From contig JAQWDH010000007.1 of the NCBI GenBank assembly GCA_028705565.1, positions 1 to 52,938 of the forward strand: a stretch of DNA of 52,938 nt, read 5' to 3'. Every line of letters begins with the position of its first letter. The first letter of the stretch is position 1. The translations under genes and the position numbers were made by a program. A model generated the notes under the pieces. It was not told the origin of the DNA and did no database searches. It worked only from the letters and a program-made list of their open reading frames with translations. Below are positions 41,267-49,712 of the stretch, piece by piece. This DNA is from Patescibacteria group bacterium (GTDB lineage Bacteria > Patescibacteriota > Patescibacteriia > Magasanikbacterales > GWA2-37-8).

Positions 41267-41378
41267 GTTCATTGTCCATCGTCAATCGTCCGTTGTTAAT
41301 TGTCAATCATCTGTTGCCCATAATCCATCGTCTATAGTCTATAGTCTATTGTCTTTGGTCCATCGTCCATCATCCAAC
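41267..41378. repeat. Sixteen-unit heptamer array next to the parS-like site
   Basis: Degenerate GTCCATN units in continuous 7-bp phase from 41267, including two identical GTCTATA and two GTCCATC pairs. Ends with ATCCAAC, one T, then the parS-like site. Confidence 0.85.
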
Positions 41379-41379
41379 T

Positions 41380-41395
41380 TGTTCCACATGAAACA
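41380..41395. promoter_or_regulatory. parS-like site, one mismatch
   Basis: TGTTCCACATGAAACA; differs from the common variant TGTTCCACGTGAAACA at one central base. ParB binding may be weaker. Confidence 0.65.
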
Positions 41396-41446
41396 TTTTT
41401 ATAAAACGTAAAAGTTTGTCAAAAAAGTTTTACACAGGTTTGGCTG

Positions 41447-41499
41447 TTGACAAAGAAAAAATAAAATTATACAATATATCTGTCAGAAATAATTGACAG
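41447..41499 (+). promoter_or_regulatory. TrmB-like gene promoter and palindromic operator
   Basis: TTGACA (41447-41452), 17 nt, TACAAT (41470-41475), then CTGTCA-N8-TGACAG (41480-41499) lying over the predicted start of transcription and 4 bp before the ATG. Likely autoregulation site. Confidence 0.65.
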
Positions 41500-41503
41500 T
41501 GCT

Positions 41504-42250
41504 ATGCTTGATGTCAATAATCTTCTGAAGAAGTTTGGCTTGACGGAAAAAGAGGCCTCCGTATTTTTAGCTTTATTTAAATTCGGCAAAATGTCCGCGA
41601 GCGAGGTCGCGTCAGTTTCCGGTGTCGGTAGAACGAATGTTTATCATATAGCGCCGGATTTGAAGAAAAAAAATTTGGTTTATGAAATCAAAGAAGGCAG
41701 AACGCGAAAGTTTATCGCCGTTGATTATGAAAGATTAGTAAGTTTAGCGGATGACAAAGCCGAAGAGTGGCGCGAAATCAAAAACGAACTTGCGAGTGCG
41801 GAGAGCCAATTTACATCCTTGCTTTTCGGAAATTTTAAAACCAAGCTTGTTTCTTTGGCGAACGCGGAGTCGGCGGAAAAAATCATAAATGAAATAAAAA
41901 CGGATTTGGAAAACACAGAACCGACATCCGCCGGATTGAAAAACGATTTGTTCGTTTTTTATTCTTATGAAAAGTTTATAAAAATTTTTCCGGTTTGGAA
42001 TTCAGCTTCGTTCAACGCGTCAAAAAAAGAAATCATCTGCGGCGCGCCGGAAAATATTTTGCCGAACTCGGAAATAAAATTATGGCCGAAAGAAAAAGGC
42101 GATTTGCCGGCCGCGTTTATTCTGTGGAAAGGAAAAGCCGTTATAATAGACTGTAAAACCGGCCCGCCGGCCGGAATAAAGGTTGAGAATTCGGCGGTCG
42201 CGGAAACATTGAAAATATGGTTTTATGAAATTTGGAAAGGATTGGGATAA
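41504..42250 (+). CDS. TrmB-family transcriptional regulator
   Basis: 248 residues. N-terminal winged helix (about 1-72: FGLTEKEASVFLALFKFGKMSASEVASVSGVGRTNVYHI then a wing LVYEIKEGRTRKFIAVD), a coiled-coil (about 80-110), and a C-terminal effector-like domain (about 110-248) similar in layout to TrmB sensors. TrmB proteins are most common in archaea and often sense sugars; ligand unknown here. No SD; the palindromic operator abuts the start. It is upstream of the surface-gene block and might control it. Confidence 0.8.
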   Translation: MLDVNNLLKKFGLTEKEASVFLALFKFGKMSASEVASVSGVGRTNVYHIAPDLKKKNLVYEIKEGRTRKFIAVDYERLVSLADDKAEEWREIKNELASAESQFTSLLFGNFKTKLVSLANAESAEKIINEIKTDLENTEPTSAGLKNDLFVFYSYEKFIKIFPVWNSASFNASKKEIICGAPENILPNSEIKLWPKEKGDLPAAFILWKGKAVIIDCKTGPPAGIKVENSAVAETLKIWFYEIWKGLG

Positions 42251-42337
42251 TTCGGTGGAAAATTTTTTGGAAATGAACGCGAGTTGTGATATAATATGTA
42301 ATATAAAATAATTTTTTAATTTTTTAATTTAAATTAT

Positions 42338-44650
42338 ATGCCTCAAATTTCGGAAAGTCGGCTTGTCAAAATTTTTGACATCGCCTCTTACGTGATTCTT
42401 TTGCTGAGCATCGCAATCGTGCCTTTGCTCATAGACAAAAGTTTGTTGAATTATTTTGTGTTGCCGAAGCAATACATTTTTATGGGTTTGGTTTGCCTGC
42501 AACTTTTGCTTTTTGCGGGTAGAGCCGTCTTGTCAAAAAAATTCGTTTTTAAATTTTCCATTATTGATATTCCGATTCTCGCGATTTTGGTTTTTATTTT
42601 AATATCGTCGTTATTTTCTTCCAGTTTGTTTGATAGTTTCATGGGCAGAAACGAATTTTTCACTTTCAATTTTATTTTCGCTTTGTTCCTTGCTTTGTTT
42701 TATTTTATTCTTGTTAATCATCTAAATACAGCGGCGCGTTGGAGAGCCGCCTTGGAAACTCTTTTGGCGGTTGGAGGAATCACGGCTTTGATGTTTGTCG
42801 CGCGCGCGGTTTTTCACATTGAAATTCCATTCCTAAAAGATATTTATAATTTAATAGACAGCACAAACAGTTTGTTCGGGCTTTGGCTTATCGTGATTTT
42901 CACTTTGTCAGCAGGTCTTCTTATCAAGAAAAATTTGGGTGTCGGCAGAGCGCTTTCGTATTTCTTCGTAATGATTTTATCTTTTACGGTTCTTACGCTT
43001 TTAAACTTTAAGTCGCTTTGGTGGCTGATGCTCGCGAGTTTGATTTTACTTTTGCTTTTGGGAATCAGTTTGATAAAAAAAGCGCGGACAGGGTGGCTTT
43101 CTGTGCTGTTCACTTCTTTGATTATAGTCGTTATCGCAATAATTTTTGGAATTCCGAAAAGCGTGCAAACCGCGGTGCCGGTGGAAATCGGTTTGGGTTC
43201 GGGTCCGTCGTTCACAATCGCTTACAAAACAATGTTTTCAGGCGCGAAAAGTTTTCTCTTCGGAAGCGGTCCGGGAACTTTTGGAATTGATTTTTCCAAA
43301 TTCAGAAGCTCTGACTTCAATTACAACGATTTAACATGGTCGTTGCGTTTCAGTCAACCGTTCAGTTCATTTTTCGCAATTATGTCCGAAGGCGGCATAA
43401 CATTTGTTTTATCAATGTTGCTTGTGCTTTTTCTCGTGCTCGGACATGTGCTTCATACATGGCTGAAAGAACGCGGTTCGGATTTAGTCCAAAACATCGC
43501 CGCGAGCCTGCGTCTCGCTTCAGTTGATATTCATTTTGATGTTTTTCTCGCGGCCGTGGCGTGGATAGTGCTTTGGATCGGAATGTTCACTAATTTTTAC
43601 GGACCGACTTTGTGGTGGCTATGGTGGTTGCTTTTGGGATTGATAATTTCAGGTCTCGGACTTTTGGGACACGGAGTCGTAAAAGAAAAAGAGTTCGCCA
43701 TAGAAGACACTCCTCAATACAATCTCACATTTTCATTCGCTTTGATAGTTGTGATGGCGACAGTGATAATGGTTGGAGTTTTGGGCGCGAGATTTTATAT
43801 GGCGGATAAAGAATATGTCGCGGCTTTGAATAGCGCGAATTATAAAGAAGCTGAAACAAGATTGAAAGATGTTTTGCAAAAAAGAAATAATCTTGACACT
43901 TATCATGTGTCCTTGGCGAAGGTGTATTTGATGCAAGCGGCCGAAGCGACGCAAAAAGGAGATAAGGTTGATGTGATGGCCGTGGCTGATTTGCTTGCCA
44001 AAGCCGTGAACGAAGCGAAAACCGCGACTGATTTGTCTCCGAATTCCGTTTCAATTTGGGAAAATTTAGCCACGATGTATGAGAACGCTTCATTGGTTGT
44101 GCCTGAAGCGCGCGAGTGGACAATAAAATCTTTAAACACGGCGAAAGATTTGGAGAGTAGCAACGCGATTTTATGGTGGCGTTTGGGCAATAATTATGTC
44201 GCCGGAAAGGATTTGACGAAAGCCGCGGAAAGTTATCAAAAAGCCATTGATTTGAAAACGAATTATGTCGGGGCGTATATGAGCTTGGCGGATGTTCATG
44301 AACAAAACAAGCAAACTGACAAAGCGATTGAACTTTATCAAAGAATTTTATCATCGGCTTTGGATAATCAGGAAGTATTATTCAATTTCGGACGGCTTCT
44401 TTACAATCGTCGCCAAACGGACGATATGAAGAACGCCGAGGCGCTTTGGCTGGAATCGGTTCGTTTGCAGCCTAATTATTCCAACGCGCTTTTCGCTCTC
44501 GGAATGTTGTATGAAACAAATGGAGATAAATCAAAGGCGTTGCAGTATTATTATAAAGTGAAAGATTTGAATCCGGACAATAAAGATGTGTCCGCGAAAA
44601 TTAGAAGTTTAATCGGGGTGAGCGAACCGGTTGAAACGGAAAAGAAATAA
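42338..44650 (+). CDS. O-antigen ligase/Wzy-like membrane protein with C-terminal TPR domain
   Basis: 770 residues. About 12 TM helices (residues 15-480) with an extracellular loop around 285-330 containing FLFGSGPGTFGIDFSKFR, a Wzy_C-type motif (GxGPGTF). Residues about 490-760 hold tetratricopeptide repeats (VSIWENLATMYENA, NAILWWRLGNNYVAGKDLTKAAESYQKAI, GAYMSLADVHEQNKQTDKAIELYQRIL, YSNALFALGMLYETNGDKSKALQYYYKV). This layout occurs in predicted glycan polymerases of CPR bacteria. A role in surface polysaccharide or S-layer glycosylation is inferred. It ends at a strong hairpin. Confidence 0.85.
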   Translation: MPQISESRLVKIFDIASYVILLLSIAIVPLLIDKSLLNYFVLPKQYIFMGLVCLQLLLFAGRAVLSKKFVFKFSIIDIPILAILVFILISSLFSSSLFDSFMGRNEFFTFNFIFALFLALFYFILVNHLNTAARWRAALETLLAVGGITALMFVARAVFHIEIPFLKDIYNLIDSTNSLFGLWLIVIFTLSAGLLIKKNLGVGRALSYFFVMILSFTVLTLLNFKSLWWLMLASLILLLLLGISLIKKARTGWLSVLFTSLIIVVIAIIFGIPKSVQTAVPVEIGLGSGPSFTIAYKTMFSGAKSFLFGSGPGTFGIDFSKFRSSDFNYNDLTWSLRFSQPFSSFFAIMSEGGITFVLSMLLVLFLVLGHVLHTWLKERGSDLVQNIAASLRLASVDIHFDVFLAAVAWIVLWIGMFTNFYGPTLWWLWWLLLGLIISGLGLLGHGVVKEKEFAIEDTPQYNLTFSFALIVVMATVIMVGVLGARFYMADKEYVAALNSANYKEAETRLKDVLQKRNNLDTYHVSLAKVYLMQAAEATQKGDKVDVMAVADLLAKAVNEAKTATDLSPNSVSIWENLATMYENASLVVPEAREWTIKSLNTAKDLESSNAILWWRLGNNYVAGKDLTKAAESYQKAIDLKTNYVGAYMSLADVHEQNKQTDKAIELYQRILSSALDNQEVLFNFGRLLYNRRQTDDMKNAEALWLESVRLQPNYSNALFALGMLYETNGDKSKALQYYYKVKDLNPDNKDVSAKIRSLIGVSEPVETEKK

Positions 44651-44661
44651 CCAGAACCAAA

Positions 44662-44692
44662 GAATTCCCCCCGATTTTGTCGGGGGGAATTC
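44662..44692. terminator. Strong hairpin after the ligase/TPR gene
   Basis: Perfect 13-bp stem GAATTCCCCCCGA / TCGGGGGGAATTC with TTTTG loop. The T-tract is short (AATTTATTTG), so termination may be partial; the next gene starts 13 bp later. Confidence 0.6.
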
Positions 44693-44705
44693 AATTTATT
44701 TGTTT

Positions 44706-45326
44706 ATGAAAGTTTTGAAACCAATTTATTTTTTACTTGCTTTGTTTTTGTCGTTTTATCCTCTTTGTTCGCGTGGCGAGATGTCCGCTGGCGATTATTA
44801 TATTTACGCGGATAGCGTGAATACCGGTGGAGTTATCAGTGGCGGAGATTATGGCGTAAGAGGAACTTTTAATGAATCGCCGATTGGTTTTACGACAAGC
44901 ACGAGTTATGAAACGCGTGGCGGATACCAGCCGATGGAGTTGGGCATGAAAGTAAGCGCGTCTTCTTTAAGTTTGGGAACTTTGAGCGCAACGGCGATAA
45001 AAACAGCAAGCGCTGACGCTATTGTTTGGAGCGATGCCGGCACCGGCTATACTCTTTCCATCGGAGGAGTAAGCGGAACAAGCATCGCGAATGTAAGCGA
45101 TGGAATAATCACAATCGGTTCAGAAGAGTACGGTTTATCCGTGTCAGGCGTTGACAGAGCTTTTACAAATGACAGGGCGATAGCGGAAAGACTGATTTTG
45201 GCTTCTTCAAGCGAACCGGTTACAAACAGTAAAACAACCCTTACTTTCAAAGCGTCAATCAGCGATACATCGGTTGGAGGAAGCTATAGCCAAGCAATTG
45301 TTTTAACCGTTTCCGGTAATTTTTAA
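44706..45326 (+). CDS. Secreted WxL-like surface protein
   Basis: 206 residues from the ATG at 44706; an upstream start would lie across the hairpin. Signal peptide (about 1-24, FLLALFLSFYPLCSRG). Mature part is Ser/Thr/Gly-rich with ISGGDYGVRGTFNESPIG and a C-terminal beta-sandwich pattern ending VGGSYSQAIVLTVSGNF, similar in layout to WxL-type or pilin-like Ig domains. The next gene encodes a WxLIP-like protein, a pairing seen in WxL surface complexes. The exact family assignment is uncertain. Confidence 0.6.
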   Translation: MKVLKPIYFLLALFLSFYPLCSRGEMSAGDYYIYADSVNTGGVISGGDYGVRGTFNESPIGFTTSTSYETRGGYQPMELGMKVSASSLSLGTLSATAIKTASADAIVWSDAGTGYTLSIGGVSGTSIANVSDGIITIGSEEYGLSVSGVDRAFTNDRAIAERLILASSSEPVTNSKTTLTFKASISDTSVGGSYSQAIVLTVSGNF

Positions 45327-45346
45327 ATTTAAAACAGGTTTGTTTT

Positions 45347-46228
45347 ATGTTTAAAAAAAGATATTTTTTTATATTGTTTATTTTTTCCTCGTTTTTTTTA
45401 ATTCAAGACGCGGACGCGTTGGTTATAAGTCCGGCGCGTTTTAATGTGACGATTGAGCCGGGAGCGAGTCAAAATTTAATTATAAAAATTAAAAATGACG
45501 AGGCGCAAAAAGTTGATTTGAACTTAAAAGTTTTAGGAGCCAAACAAGATGAATACGGACGGCCTTTGTTTTTTTCCGGAATTGAAAAAGCGGAAGAATG
45601 GGTAAAACCGAAAACCAACAAAATAACAGTCGGCGCTTCGCAAGAAAAAAACGCGGAATTTTTAATTGAAATTCCCAAACAAATTATTCCAGGGTCGCAT
45701 TATTTGGGATTGGCGGTTGAACAAATTCAAACTGAAAATTCAAACCAAGTCGGATTATCCGGCCGTTTGGTCGCTCTTTTAACTTTGCGAATAACGGGAA
45801 ATATCACCGAAGACGCGAATTTTGTAAAATGGACAGGCCGTAATTTTACATGGAACAAAGAATGGCCGTTTGTTTTGGAATTAAAAAATCAAGGGAATAT
45901 TGAAGTCGCGTTAACCGGCGAGACGGCAATAAAGAATTGGAGAGGCAAAGAGATATTCAGACAGCCTGTTTTTTTAGGCAATTCATTATTGGCCGGCGCG
46001 ATTCGTTTTAACAGCGGGAAAGTAAAAATAGGCGATAAAATCAAATGGCCTGGTTTGTATCAAACGGAAATGAGAATTATATACGGCCAGTCGGAAAAAA
46101 GAATTTCAAAAGTTTTTTATATTTGGTATTTTCCAAAATGGAGCGCGGCGGCGTTTTTTGTGACGATGTTTATTATATTACGGCGAATGATTAGGGAAAT
46201 AAGACGCAAACGCAAATTTGGAAATTAA
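45347..46228 (+). CDS. WxLIP-like (DUF916-type) membrane-anchored protein
   Basis: 293 residues. Signal peptide (about 1-24), then VISPARFNVTIEPGASQNLIIKIKN, the opening of the DUF916/DUF3324 WxL-interacting-protein fold, with a second beta domain (about 150-250). One C-terminal TM (about 265-283) and basic tail RRMIREIRRKRK put the C-terminus inside. The preceding gene is WxL-like, so together they may form an anchored adhesin complex. The gaps of 20 bp and 3 bp to its neighbours indicate one operon. Confidence 0.7.
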   Translation: MFKKRYFFILFIFSSFFLIQDADALVISPARFNVTIEPGASQNLIIKIKNDEAQKVDLNLKVLGAKQDEYGRPLFFSGIEKAEEWVKPKTNKITVGASQEKNAEFLIEIPKQIIPGSHYLGLAVEQIQTENSNQVGLSGRLVALLTLRITGNITEDANFVKWTGRNFTWNKEWPFVLELKNQGNIEVALTGETAIKNWRGKEIFRQPVFLGNSLLAGAIRFNSGKVKIGDKIKWPGLYQTEMRIIYGQSEKRISKVFYIWYFPKWSAAAFFVTMFIILRRMIREIRRKRKFGN

Positions 46229-46231
46229 ATT

Positions 46232-49200
46232 ATGTCTTTTCGGCCAAAAATTATTTTATTTTTTTTATCAACGATTATTTTATCGGTCGGATTTTTTTTA
46301 TTTTGTTTTTTTCAATTTGAAAAAGTTTCGGCCGCTACGGACAGTCAAATTATCAATGTTGGTTTTACTGTTACAGAACCCGGTCAAGGACAGGGAGGAA
46401 CAACTCCTCCGCCGCCTCCGATTGATAATTTTCCTTCAATTTCAAATGTCGCGGTTTCGGTTTCTTACACAACCTCAACAATAACTTGGAACGCGTCCGA
46501 TGATAAAGGCATATCCGCAGTCGGTTTTGTTTACGGAGTATCAACAGCTTACGGAAACAACGGAGTCGTGTCAGGAACGTATCAAACAAATTTAAGCGGC
46601 CTTAGCTCTGGTGTTTTATATTATTACAAAATTTCCGTGACAGACAGCGGAAATCAAACATCAAATTACACCGGAACTTTTACGACTTTGTCTCCTCCCG
46701 ACAATACCCCGCCTATTATTTCCGGAATCACAGCGACTCCCGGCATAACGACATCTTCAATTTTTTGGCAAACAAATGAATCCGCAAACAGCCAAGTTAA
46801 TTACGGATTTACAAATGGTTATGGAAGCATAAGTTCAGACACAAATTTTGTTTTATCCCACAATCTTTTGCTTTTGAATTTATTGTCCAACACCACTTAT
46901 CATTACAGAGTTGTTTCTTCCGATGTCGCTGGTAACAGCGCCGCTTCGTCTGACGCGACATTTTTAACTTTAAAAGACAACGTTCCTCCGCCTGATGTTT
47001 CAAATTTACAATTGAACGTTGGGTCAAATAAAATGGTTTTAACATGGACAAACCCGAGTTTGACGACTGCGCCTGATTTTATGGGAGTGAAAGTTTTGCG
47101 AAAAATCGGCAGCGCTTCATCCAATTCAACCGACGGGTCTTTGATGTACACGGGCGCCGGAGAAAGTTTTACGGACAACAATGTCGCGATGAATATAACA
47201 TATTTTTACACGGTTTTTTCTTTTGACACATCCGGAAATTACAGCGCAGGAACTTATAAAAGCGGAAAAATAATTCCTCCTGCCGAAGTTTGCAATAATG
47301 GCGTTGATGATGACGAAGACGGAAAAGCGGACTGCGCGGATAGCGATTGTTCAGCGAGTTTGAGCTGTCAAATTCCTCCTGCCGAAGTTTGCAATAATGG
47401 CGTTGATGATGACGAAGACGGAAAAGCGGACTGCGCGGATAGCGATTGTTCAGCGAGTTTGAGCTGTCAAATTCCTCCTGCCGAAGTTTGCAATAATGGA
47501 ATTGATGATGATATTGATGGACAAATAGATTGTCTTGATGCGGATTGCGTAGGTTCCGCTTTGTGTCAAGTCGGTCCCGCGGGAACCGGACAGGAAATTT
47601 GCAACAATGGCGTTGATGATGATGGAGACGGAAAAGTTGATTGCGCTGACGGTGATTGTTCCGGTTTTGCTGAGTGCGTTTCGGCCGGAGAGGCGCCGGT
47701 TGGCGGAGCCGCCTCTCCTCTTTGCGAAGACGGCGCTGATAATGACAACGACGGACTTGTTGATTTTCCCGCGGACCTTGGATGCGAGAACGCCGCGGAC
47801 AATGATGAATATAATCCGCCGGCTGAAACAGTTCCGACATTCGCGAAAATTTCTTTGAGCGATTTGATATTTTTAGCCGCTGATAGAAAATTAAATCTTG
47901 TTTTGTTAGATAATAAAATTACCGGCCTCGCAGGAACGAGTTTGGCGGTTGGCATTAAAAAAGAAGAATTGATAGGCGAGCCGAAAACTTTTTTAATAAA
48001 AATCGGCGGAACAGAGCATCATCAATTTGTTTTGGACTCGGCGAGCGGAATTTATTTTTCCGATTTTACTTTTCCACCAATAGGAGAGCATGAAGTGTAT
48101 GTGGAAATTGATTATGGCGGCGGGCAAAACGATTCCGTAAGTTTTAAAATTTCCAGTTTAAAATGGGGCGATGTTTTCGGAGCCGATAGCGAACGATTAG
48201 GTAAAACGCAAATAACGCTTTTATCGGAAAATGGGCAAAGAGCGTTGATGGAAAATTACGGTCAGGCAAATCCTCTTCTTACAAACGCGAACGGAGTTTA
48301 TGGATGGATGATTCCAAACGGGATTTATTCAATTACAGCGGTAAAAGACGGATATTATGAAAGAAGAACTGCAAATTTTTCCGTAAATAACAATGTCATT
48401 AACATTACTTTGAATTTAATAGCCAAACCTCCGGCGCTTGCGGAAATTATAGACCCAAACGCGACTTTAGGTAAAAACATAGGAAATGTGGCGAAAAATT
48501 TAGCGGAAAAAACAAAGGCGGCGGCGCAAGTTTCATTTCAAGATTTTACCGACACGGCAAAAACCGCGCAAGAAGCCGCCGATAATCCGCAAGTTGAAAA
48601 AGCCACTGAACAATATGTGGCGCCTGTTTCAGCGGCCGCCATCACGGCAATAACCATTCCGCTTATTTCTTGGTTGGATTTTTTGCCGTTTTTGCGTTTG
48701 CTTTTTTTACAGCCGCTTATGCTTATTGGCGCGCGCAAAAGAGAAAAATGGGGATTGGTTTACAATTCGCTTAATAAATTACCGGTTGACTTGGCGATTG
48801 TTCGTTTAATCAACTCCATCACGAATAAAATAATTCAGTCAAAAGTTACCGATATTCAAGGGCATTATGTTTTCGCGGCCGACCCTGGAAAATATAGAAT
48901 TGAAGTGACAAAAGGAAATTTTGTTTTTCCGTCGTCGCTTTTGGCAGGCTTGAAAAATGACGGCAAGAGAACTGATATTTATCATGGTGAAATTATTGAA
49001 GTGAATGAGGGTAACGCGTCAATTACAGCCACCATACCTTTGGATCCGGCCGGCGAAGTGAAAAAACCAAAGCGTCTTGTTTGGGAGCAGTGGGGCAGAA
49101 GATTCCAAACGGTTGTGTCTTGGATAGGTATTATTATTACGGCTGTTTCGGTTTATATTTCTCCAAAGTGGTATATTATTGCTTTGTTATTTTTACATTT

Positions 49201-49519
49201 ATTTATATTTTTTATCGTGCAATATTTCGCGCGGCGCAGAAAATCAAAAAGTTGGGGAATTGTTTACGACGCGGACACGAAAAAACCGATCATAAGAGCG
49301 GTTGCCCGTCTTTTCAGTTCGCAATTTAATAAATTGGTCGCCACTCAAGTTACTGATAATAGCGGAAGATATTATTTTTTGGCTGGTGACAACCGTTATT
49401 ATGTCACATACGACCATCCGGCTTACGAGACATTAAAATCAAATGAAATTGATTTAATAGGGAAGGATGCCGAGGCGATTTCCATTGATGTGGAATTGAA
49501 AAAAGCGGAAAAAAAATAA
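46232..49519 (+). CDS. Large anchored surface protein: FN3-like domains, Asp/Cys repeats, carboxypeptidase-regulatory-like domains
   Basis: 1,095 residues. Signal/TM helix (about 8-28), three FN3-like domains (about 65-345, each with SxITW/TxxxF-type strands), then Cys/Asp-rich units (EVCNNGVDDDEDGKADC) of about 33 residues, resembling Ca2+-binding type-3 repeats (about 348-530). Two beta domains of the carboxypeptidase-regulatory kind follow (about 640-730 and 840-935), and two hydrophobic regions (about 800-830 and 962-1000) span the membrane. The C-terminus (1010-1095) repeats the regulatory-like domain on the inside. The operon with WxL-like genes suggests a cell-surface attachment or signalling scaffold. 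The ligand is unknown. Confidence 0.75.
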   Translation: MSFRPKIILFFLSTIILSVGFFLFCFFQFEKVSAATDSQIINVGFTVTEPGQGQGGTTPPPPPIDNFPSISNVAVSVSYTTSTITWNASDDKGISAVGFVYGVSTAYGNNGVVSGTYQTNLSGLSSGVLYYYKISVTDSGNQTSNYTGTFTTLSPPDNTPPIISGITATPGITTSSIFWQTNESANSQVNYGFTNGYGSISSDTNFVLSHNLLLLNLLSNTTYHYRVVSSDVAGNSAASSDATFLTLKDNVPPPDVSNLQLNVGSNKMVLTWTNPSLTTAPDFMGVKVLRKIGSASSNSTDGSLMYTGAGESFTDNNVAMNITYFYTVFSFDTSGNYSAGTYKSGKIIPPAEVCNNGVDDDEDGKADCADSDCSASLSCQIPPAEVCNNGVDDDEDGKADCADSDCSASLSCQIPPAEVCNNGIDDDIDGQIDCLDADCVGSALCQVGPAGTGQEICNNGVDDDGDGKVDCADGDCSGFAECVSAGEAPVGGAASPLCEDGADNDNDGLVDFPADLGCENAADNDEYNPPAETVPTFAKISLSDLIFLAADRKLNLVLLDNKITGLAGTSLAVGIKKEELIGEPKTFLIKIGGTEHHQFVLDSASGIYFSDFTFPPIGEHEVYVEIDYGGGQNDSVSFKISSLKWGDVFGADSERLGKTQITLLSENGQRALMENYGQANPLLTNANGVYGWMIPNGIYSITAVKDGYYERRTANFSVNNNVINITLNLIAKPPALAEIIDPNATLGKNIGNVAKNLAEKTKAAAQVSFQDFTDTAKTAQEAADNPQVEKATEQYVAPVSAAAITAITIPLISWLDFLPFLRLLFLQPLMLIGARKREKWGLVYNSLNKLPVDLAIVRLINSITNKIIQSKVTDIQGHYVFAADPGKYRIEVTKGNFVFPSSLLAGLKNDGKRTDIYHGEIIEVNEGNASITATIPLDPAGEVKKPKRLVWEQWGRRFQTVVSWIGIIITAVSVYISPKWYIIALLFLHLFIFFIVQYFARRRKSKSWGIVYDADTKKPIIRAVARLFSSQFNKLVATQVTDNSGRYYFLAGDNRYYVTYDHPAYETLKSNEIDLIGKDAEAISIDVELKKAEKK
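47273..47569 (+). repeat. 99-bp tandem repeat in the surface gene
   Basis: Two 99-bp units (47273-47371 and 47372-47470) read as identical; a third unit (47471-47569) keeps the first 36 bp and then diverges. Each encodes 33 residues with CNNG(V/I)DDD and CADSDC-type motifs. Further degenerate units follow to about 47,810. Confidence 0.9.
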
Positions 49520-49550
49520 TTGTTTTTTAAATTTAAAAAACAAAACAATC

Positions 49551-49578
49551 AAAAACGGTGAAAAAAGACCGTTTTTTG
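49551..49578 (+). terminator. Terminator of the surface operon
   Basis: AAAACGGT / ACCGTTTT stem, loop GAAAAAAG, six Ts. Confidence 0.85.
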
Positions 49579-49608
49579 TTTTGTTTCAGCCAAATTTTTG
49601 GAAAAAAG

Positions 49609-49677
49609 TTATCCACAGATTTTTAAAAATTTTTTTTAAAAAAATGTCGTAAAAAATCGTTTAAAATATGGTATAAT
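49609..49677 (+). promoter_or_regulatory. DnaA box and extended -10 promoter before the repeat protein
   Basis: Perfect TTATCCACA at 49609-49617. TGG-TATAAT (49669-49677) is an extended -10 without a clear -35. The SD AAGGAG is at 49704-49709, start ATG 49713. Confidence 0.6.
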
Positions 49678-49712
49678 ATACGGTGGATAGTCATATCCAG
49701 AACAAGGAGTTT

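Noticed and set aside
41267-41378. CRISPR array
   Set aside because: Units are 7 bp, degenerate and without spacers; no cas gene is nearby.
47169-47840. 223-codon minus-strand ORF
   Set aside because: Antisense shadow of the Asp/Cys repeat region; its repeats mirror the plus-strand 99-bp units.
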